Source of the DNA: Semisulcospira habei
Lineage: Eukaryota > Mollusca > Gastropoda > Semisulcospiridae
Length of the DNA: 64,000 bases
Assembly: GCA_036245525.1 (NCBI GenBank)
Contig: BTPG01000006.1
Span: 73,752,727-73,816,726, forward strand
Direction of reading: 5' to 3'
This document shows positions 57,249 to 64,000 of this stretch, piece by piece. A program made the translations under genes and the position numbers. Position 1 is the first letter of the stretch. Each line of letters begins with the position of its first letter. The notes beneath the pieces are model-generated. The model saw only the letters and a list, made by a program, of their open reading frames with translations, was not told the DNA's origin and did not search any database.

Positions 57249-60200
57249 TGGGCAGTGGGCAGATGTTCACATCTGCACGGGACATAGACGACCCCGGCCC
57301 CCACGAGTCCCCTGCTGCCTTGCAGGCCTGGCCGCTTGGCTGCGGAAAGGCTAAGGGAGGAAACCCCTGACATCAAAGCCCCCGTGTCTCCGGGGAAGGC
57401 TTTTGAGCCAGAGACTAAGACAAGGACAGTCTGATATAAAACCTACGACCCGAGGACCTCGATGCCACCGTCCCAGCTTGCTAGGACATGGCAAACGAAC
57501 CAAGGGTTTAAAGGGTGGGGCCAGTACTGCGCACACTGCACTCCACCAAAACGCTCCACCGCGCAGGCTTTAGGAAACGCCCACGGACTATGACACTGAA
57601 CTTTCCAAGTCCTGTAGCGATGGGCAAGGGGCAAAACGGCAGGTGAAAGATGTCACTGGAAGCCGCAGTCTCAAACCTGCATGCAGGCGGTTCAGGATAT
57701 TGGTCGCCTGATGTTGACCTATGGATGACAACGTCACTCGGCACACCCTGAACGACCAAGCAGCCTTCTCTAGGGACAGCACTGCTTGCTCCACACGGAG
57801 AGGGGCCTAGAAAAGGTGGCCTAACCAACGCTCATCCCCTCGTAACCCCAGTTGGCTAGCCGCGGTCAACGGGCATCTTCTCATGCGGTCAGAAAACAAG
57901 AAAAAACAATGGATCCACTCTCATGACGACCACGACCGGACTCAACGTAGCATGCTGGAACATCCGAACCATGCTCGACACAGCAGACAGCGGACGCCCT
58001 GAGCGTCGCTCCGCCCTCATTGCCCATGAATTGCGGAGGTTAAACATCGACATCGCCGCGCTCAGCGAAGTACGCCTTCCGGAGGAAGGCAGCCTCCAAG
58101 AACTTGGCGCTGGCTACACCCTCTACTGGTCAGGCAGGCCTGCATCAGAAAGACGCTCTCAGGCGTGGGCTTCATGGTGAAGACCCCCATTGCGACTAAG
58201 TTGGAAAACCTACCAACGGGTCACTCCGACCGCATCATGTCCATGCGCCTCCCACTGAGACACCAGCAATACGTCACCCTTCTCAGTGTGTACTCCCCAA
58301 CCCTCCTGGCAGAGCCTGCAGAAAAAGACAAGTTCTACTCTGACCTGCGCAGCCTCCTGCAGAGCACCCCTGCAGACGACAAAGTCATCATCCTTGGCGA
58401 CTTCAACGCCAGAGTGGGCCAAGACTCTGAAGCCTGGAAAGGAGTCCTCGGCAAGCATGGCGTTGGGAACTGCAATGACAATGGTCGCCTACTATTGGAG
58501 CTCTGTGCAGAGCAGCAACTTGTCATCACCAACACTACTTTCCAGCAAAAGGACAGTCGAAAGACCACCTGGATGCATCCTCGCTCCAAGCACTGGCACC
58601 TTATCGACTATGTCCTAGTGCGTCAGAGGGACCGCAGTGACGTCCTCCTCACCAGAGTGATGCCCAGCGCAGAGTGCCACACTGACCACCGCCTTGTTCG
58701 CTGCAAACTCAGGCTCCGCCTCAAGCTGAAACCCAAGAAAGGGGCCGCCCCCCCCCACAAGAAAAAGCTTGATGTTGCCAGCCTTCAGTGTGACGACAAG
58801 AAAGCTGCCCTTCAGGCCGATTTACAGCGCATGCTCAAAGACACAGTTGATCCAGCAGACTCCTCCGCTGAAACACTCTGGGAACAACTGAAAACTGCTA
58901 TTGTAAAATCCTCTGTGGAAGTCTTGGTCTTTGCTAGAAAGAAGAACAAAGACTGGTTTGACGAAAACGACGTAGAGATCCAGGAACTTCTAGCAAAAAT
59001 AAGTGCCGCCCACCAGGCCCACCTAGCCCAGCCTTCCTGCCCTGTGAAGAAGTCTGCCTTCCGCCTCATCTGCAGCAGTCTCCAGCTCAAGCTTAGAGAG
59101 CTCCAGAACGAGTGGTGGTCCAGACTCGCACAGAGGACCCAGCTCTGCGCTGACAACGGTGACTACAGGGGCTTCTACAAAGCACTGAAAGCAGTGTATG
59201 GCCCTAGGCACCTGGTACAAAGTCCCCTGCGAAGCGCTGATGGACAGGCACTCCTCACAGATAATACCTCCATCTCGAACCGCTGGTCGGAATACTTTCA
59301 GGACCTCTTCGGCGCTGAGCGCACTGTTCAAGAAACAGTCATCCTCCAAATCCCACACCTTCCACTAAAGGTTGAATTGGACGAACCGCCCACCGCCGAA
59401 GAGACCCTCACAGCCATCCACCAGCTCAAGAGTGGCAAAGCAGCAGGCATTGACGGAATCCCGCCAGAGATCTGAAAACATGGAGGCCCAGCACTGCACA
59501 ACAAGCTCCACGACCTCTTTCTCTGCTGCTGGGAAAAAGGAACACTACCAAAGGATCTCCGTGATGCAGTCATCATCACCCTCTACAAGAACAAAGGAGA
59601 GAAGTCTGCTTGCTCTAATTATCGTGGAATTACCCTGCTGTCCATTGCCGGAAAAATTCTCGCAAGGTTGCTCCTGAATCGGCTGGTACCTGCCATCGCT
59701 GAAGACCACCTCCCAGAGGGCCAGTGTGGCTTCAGAGCAAACAGGAGTACCACCGACATGGTCTTTGTGCTGAGACAGCTTCAGGAGAAGTGCCGCGAGC
59801 AGAACAAAGGGCTGTACGTAACGTTTGTCGACCTAACAAAAGCGTTTGACACTGTGAGCAGGCAAGGTATGTGGCAGATCCTGGAGCGACTAGGTTGTCC
59901 CCCAAAGTTCCTCAACATGATCGTCCAGCTCCACAAGGACCAGCAAGGCCAGGTCAGACTAAACAGTGACCTCTCATAACCATTCCCCATTCGCAACGGC
60001 GTGAAGCAAGGCTGCGTGCTGGCACCGACCCTCTTCACCATCTTCTTCAGCATGATGTTGAAGCAGGCCACAGTGGACCTCGACGATGACGACGTAGTGT
60101 ACATCAGGTATCTTCTCGATGGCAGCCTGTTCAACCTCAGACGACTGCAGGCCCACACGAAAACCCTAGACCAACTGATTCGTGAGCTGCTCTTTGCTGA

Positions 60201-61184
60201 TGACGCTGCCCTCGTTGCACACACAGAGAGAGCCTTGCAGCGCATTACGTCCTGCTTCGCAGATGCCGCCCAGCTCTTTGGACTTGAGGTCAGTCTGAAA
60301 AAGACAGAGGTACTTCATCAGCCGGCACCCAAGGAAGAGCATCGCCCTCCCCACATCACCATCGGCGAGTCCGAACTGAAGTCTGTACTCCAGTTTACCT
60401 ACCTTGGCTGCATCATCTCGTCAGACGCCAAGCTGGACAAGGAGCTGGACAACAGGCTGGCAAAAGTGAACAGTGCTTTCGGGCGACTATTCAAGCGGGT
60501 GTGGCACAATCAACAGCTGAAAAAAGGCACCAAGATCAGCGTGTACAGAGCTGTCATCCTCACCACCCTGCTGTACGGTTCCGAGTCCTGGGCCCTCTAC
60601 CGCAGCCAACTACGACTCCTCGAACGCTTTCACCAGCGCTGCCTGCGTACCATCCTCAGCATTCACTGGAGTGACTATGTCACCAACGTCGAGGTCCTTG
60701 AACAGGCGGAAACTGTGAGCATCGAGGCTTTGCTGCTGCGGACACAGCTTCGCTGGGCGGGGCACGTCTCCAGGATGGAGGATCATCGCCTACCCAAGAT
60801 CACTCTGTTCGGCGAGCTCGCCACTGGACACCGAGACAGAGGGGCACCAAAGAAGAGATACAAAGACGGTCTCAAGAAGTCACTTAGTGCCTGCCAAATC
60901 GACCACCGCCAGTGGTCTTCGCTTGCTGCGGACCGTGACACCTGGCGCTCCACCATTCACAAGGCAGCCGTCTCCTTTGAGGACTCTCGCAGAGCTAACC
61001 TTAAGGACAAGCGGCTCAGAAGAAAAAACAGAGTTGTCGTAACTCAGAACCCTGACCAGACCTTCCCCTGCAGCCACTGCGGTCGAACCTGCCTGTCCCG
61101 GATTGGCCTCCGCAGCCACGAAAATGCCTGCAGACGACGTGGGCAAGCCCTATAGAATCTTCGTTCGCGAAGTCAAGCCAAGAG
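57249..61184 (+). mobile_element. RTE-like LINE, second copy
   Basis: Collinear with 34859-38804 from GGGCAGTGGGCAGATGTTCA to TTCGTTCGCGAAGTCAAGCC. Full length at the 5' end. Together with the SINE head it sits between one pair of 8-bp duplications, so both parts arrived together. Confidence 0.9.
57923..61155 (+). pseudogene. LINE endonuclease-RT polyprotein, three lesions
   Basis: ATG 57923 and stop 61153-61155 correspond to those of the copy at 34.9-38.1 kb. All endonuclease and RT blocks are present (GDFNARVGQD, GFRANRSTTDMV, TKAFDTVSRQ, LLFADDAALVAH, and the terminal C-x2-C segment CSHCGRTCLSRIGLRSHE). Lesions are a one-base deletion near 58156, TGA at 59473-59475 in place of the Trp after PPEI, and TAA at 59977-59979 in place of Glu after DLS. 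The A-run frameshift of the other copy is absent here, so the two copies died independently. Confidence 0.9.
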
Positions 61185-61192
61185 GCTGCGCT

Positions 61193-61390
61193 CCACACTG
61201 CAAAGCCATCCGCATGGAGGATGTTCGAGATGAACCTTGGTACTGTTGGACGAAGGTCATTAATGCAGACCCAAAACAGCATCAGACACAACATCTCCCT
61301 GAGGTACAGCTTTCCCGAGTTTGACAAGATTGCTGAATGTGCAGACGCCGGTAGAAGCTTCAGCGGCAGCCCCTGTTAAACATGCCTTAA
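61193..61390 (-). pseudogene. RT-RNase H LINE fragment, RT active-site part
   Basis: The minus strand reads NSGKLYLREML, WVCINDLRPTVPRFI and ILHADGFAVWSAA. This is the fingers/palm region of a non-LTR RT with the catalytic DD changed to DG. The ORF continues across the nested insertion at 57139. Upstream likeness fades by about 61390. Confidence 0.75.
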
Positions 61391-61513
61391 CTAAAAATAC
61401 TACAATTAAATTGATGGGTCACATAGAAATTAATGAAATGATCACAAATTTTATGATCATTATGCATACTTTGTTAAGAAAACTGGCAACAAAATATTTA
61501 AGCAGAGGAGTAA

Positions 61514-62645
61514 GACATAAGCAATTGTTATGATCATTTTGCGTTCCTTTGCGTACTGGTAAAATGGGGGTAGGGCAGCAGATTTAGCCACTGTTGCCCC
61601 TAAATGCATCACAGCATCATAAAATCAAGTTGGGAGTAACTGAGGTACTTTATACTTACTTACTTACGCCTGTCACCCCTACCCGGGTATAGGCCGTCGA
61701 CGAGAGACTCCAGCACTCCGTCCTGGCTTCCTCGATCTACTCAGGGTTCCATCTCTGATGTCTGCTTGGAGTCTCGACGCGGAGTTCTCGGCTACCTCTT
61801 CTCTTCCTGGGTTCCAGGTACTTACCTAACCAATAAAACATAAAAAGACTATCAGTTGTATACAAAATTTCTGAGGGCATCGGAAACAACGTACGTTTCC
61901 TAATTTGGCAATTTTAATTGGGAAAAAGCTATCATTCACCACGAACATACTGTAAAGGATGCCGACTTTCCTTATTTTCTTGCACGTTATGCTCACATTA
62001 TTGAAACTTAATAGGTAAAGAGAGGTCAAGATGAAATGGAATAACTTAAGAAAAATATTTTTAATTAATTTTGTGTATATTTAAAACTTGGGGGTATAGA
62101 TACAAAATCAACCACTGTGGCTCTCACAGTGATCACAGCATCACCTAGTTCAGTTTATAATAATTGTGACATCCTGTTTTAATGATATAAGCCTTAAAAT
62201 GGACTGTCAGTGCTATAGAAAATGTCTGAAGGCATCTGACACATTATTTTTGTCTTTTTTTGGCGATTTAGTCGAGGAAATGGCCATTTACTGGTTGCAC
62301 AAATACCTTCACTGTGAGCCAGAGATTCAATATTTTTTCATTCTGTTTTTTGCAGAGGGTGCAAAATTTGTGCTTTAACATAATATTGCCTGATTTGAGC
62401 TTCTGGAATGAATTCTGATTTATTTAGAAAAAAAAAATGTTTCTCAACCTCATGTTAGCAGGTGCGAAGAGCGTGAATGGGGGTACCCTTGCGCCATCGG
62501 CTATATCTCTGGTGTGTTCCTAAGGATTTTCGGGGAACGTGGATCAAACATCTCAGGACATACAAAGGTACATTTTGAAACCCATCTTAGTGAGTACTGG
62601 GAGGGGGGGGGGGGTGCACGGTAGACCTGGCTAGCTTATGGACTA
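61514..62645. repeat. Long inverted repeat, right arm
   Basis: Reverse-complement partner of 55207-56227. It carries a unique insertion-like patch at about 61655-61815 (CTTACTTACTTACGCCTGTC to CTTCCTGGGTTCCAGGTACT) absent from the left arm. Otherwise it keeps the same internal repeat units. Outer end GCTAGCTTATGGACTA. Confidence 0.9.
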
Positions 62646-62919
62646 CAAAGTATCTTTATTGTACAGAATACTTTCCGCAGGCAAAATAACTATTGTACCA
62701 GCTAATATCCCCAACCTCCCAACCCCTTCCAACGTTATGATGTTGAGCCACTGTAATGGTGTTTCTGTCATCGAACCCTCTCGAAACTCCCACGCGATAC
62801 AAGCTCAGTTTAGTAGTAAAAGATTTGGAAAACGGCCCAGAAACGGACCTTTTCAATACAAGTCTCTGTAAAATTGTCCATAAGGCACATTGTGTTTGTT
62901 AAGCCTAAGTAATTTCTGG

Positions 62920-63129
62920 TTAACTCATTCAGCTCGTCGCACGTATTTCCCAACTTTTGGGGACGTCATCTGACGACTATGTACCTGTTGCAATGGATCG
63001 ACCATGATAATTTAAGGGTAGTGCCAGATTAGCTTGGCGCCGACAGGCGCCAAGCTAATCTGGCACTACCCTTGAATTATCATGGTCGATCCATCTCCTG
63101 TTGTAGTGTGTCAGGGCTGAATGGGTTAA
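62920..63129. mobile_element. PalA TTAA element, AG/T subtype
   Basis: TTAACTCATTCAGCTCGTCG to CAGGGCTGAATGGGTTAA, 210 bp, with a perfect core: TAGTGCCAGATTAGC and GCTAATCTGGCACTA. Confidence 0.85.
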
Positions 63130-63135
63130 GCTAAA

Positions 63136-63222
63136 ACCTTTGTCTGTCGGTAGAGGTTCTTGTCGCAATTATTCCTGCAAATCATAGCGACAAAAACCGC
63201 TACCGACAGCCAAAGGGTTAGA
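63136..63222. mobile_element. PalF palindrome
   Basis: AACCTTTGTCTGTCGGTAGA to CTACCGACAGCCAAAGGGTT plus AG. It starts 7 bp after the previous element's TTAA. Confidence 0.75.
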
Positions 63223-64000
63223 TTTAGCGACGGGCGCCTTTGCAATTTACTAGTGGACAGGAACATCGCCGGCATAATAAACCAGACAAGGGGCTTATGA
63301 CAGTCCAGTACGGTAACCTTTCATCTGTGAAGGAACACGGCCTCTTACACTCTCACGCACTTCAAAAAGAATAATTTCGGGATCTTGCAAAACTTTGTCA
63401 TTATTTCGGGACGATTTGGAGTTTCCATACGGTCTTTTTTTCTTGATATCTGAGGGACTGACTACTTGGAATTCGTGTGGTCACGGTGCAGTGTGTTTGC
63501 AAGAGAAGTACGTATTGTGGATTTCTTCTTCTTCTTCTCTTCTTCCCACAAGCTGTTAAAAAACTAATGCGCAATATTGTGTTATATAGTCTTGACATAT
63601 TAGTTTTGTTGAAATTATATATGCTTCACTTGATTATTTTTATTCTTGTGGGTGGGGGTCGGGAGGGGAAGGGAGGCTAATGGTCATATCATTTTTAGAA
63701 AAACAATTCAGAGTGGGGAGAGAGAGGAGGTGGTAGGTATTTTTCCGGAAATAAATTTGTTTAGATTAAACGAGTTAGTTAGTTAGTTATTTGGGTTTAA
63801 CGTCAAGCAGGCGACTAAGGCCATCTCACGGCGGTTTAGATTGAAAGAGTTATTCAGACTTTTCATTGAAATTCATCAGCTGGTGCGCCATAACCCACGT
63901 GGTCAGTTGCCATCATTAAATATGCTATTTATGACGTATGAATTTTTTTACATTTAACAGTTTTACGCTCTCAGCACTAAAACTATGGGTAGTTTTCATA
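63223..64000. other. SINE tail fragment, otherwise nothing recognised
   Basis: GTTAGTTAGTTAGTTATTTG and GGTTTAACGTCAAGCAGG at 63775-63812 are the reverse complement of a SINE 3' end like 53270-53297 or 14290-14330. No gene or other repeat is identified up to the window end. Confidence 0.5.

Overview
This window is nuclear DNA of a multicellular animal. One host gene has five coding exons with GT/AG introns. Everything else recognisable is interspersed repeats: several LINE retrotransposons, tRNA-derived SINEs, many short palindromic elements and long (GT)n, (GA)n, (ATT)n, (GTTT)n and (GGTT)n arrays. There are no operons, CRISPR arrays or rRNA genes. The repeat style (RTE-like LINEs with endonuclease and reverse transcriptase, tRNA-SINEs with (ATT)n tails, TTAA-bounded palindromes) suggests a lophotrochozoan, probably a marine mollusc. 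That is inference; no species is claimed.

Layout. 1-9 kb: palindromic elements, a decayed LINE 3' end and microsatellites. 9.07-12.19 kb: a degenerate RTE-like LINE inserted in an older LINE 3' end, with an 11-bp target duplication. 14.9-19.9 kb: a 1.38-kb retro-insert carrying one intact 316-codon ORF, placed at the 3' tail of a CR1/Jockey-like LINE on the minus strand. 20-34 kb: mostly microsatellites and palindromes, including an inverted repeat at 23.1-25.0 kb that preserves an empty and a filled insertion site. 34.8-38.8 kb: an almost intact RTE-like LINE (minus) with a 16-bp target duplication. 38.9-44 kb: two SINEs, a LINE 3' fragment and a local tandem duplication. 45.36-49.77 kb: the host gene, a PhyH-family 2-oxoglutarate/Fe(II) dioxygenase of 333 aa. 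50-55 kb: palindromes and a SINE with target duplication. 55.2-62.6 kb: a 7.4-kb inverted-repeat structure with 1-kb arms. It encloses a fragment of an RT-RNase H LINE that was later split by a SINE-LINE chimera.

Palindrome families named here: PalA (core GTGCCAGAATAGCTTGGC), PalB (core CATAGATCCTCATGAG), PalC (ends TACTGACGAGCAAAAGAAA), PalD (TTAACTCATTCGAGACGTG), PalE (GCGCAAAAGGCCATCGGG), PalF (CTGTCGGTAGCG), PalG (TGATTTTGGACCTTACGGC) and PalH (GAGAAAGAAACACGCTTAG). A, B, D and F are bounded by TTAA followed by CCCTTT- or CTCATT-like termini, as in piggyBac-type MITEs. PalC is bounded by TA, as in mariner-type MITEs. Within a copy the two arms tend to carry matching variants, so arms change together from copy to copy.

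The host gene is the only sequence here with an evident cellular role. The other coding sequence is mobile-element machinery, mostly broken. The most informative features are the nested insertions. They give internal proof of element boundaries through target duplications, restored reading frames and empty-site paralogues in the same window.
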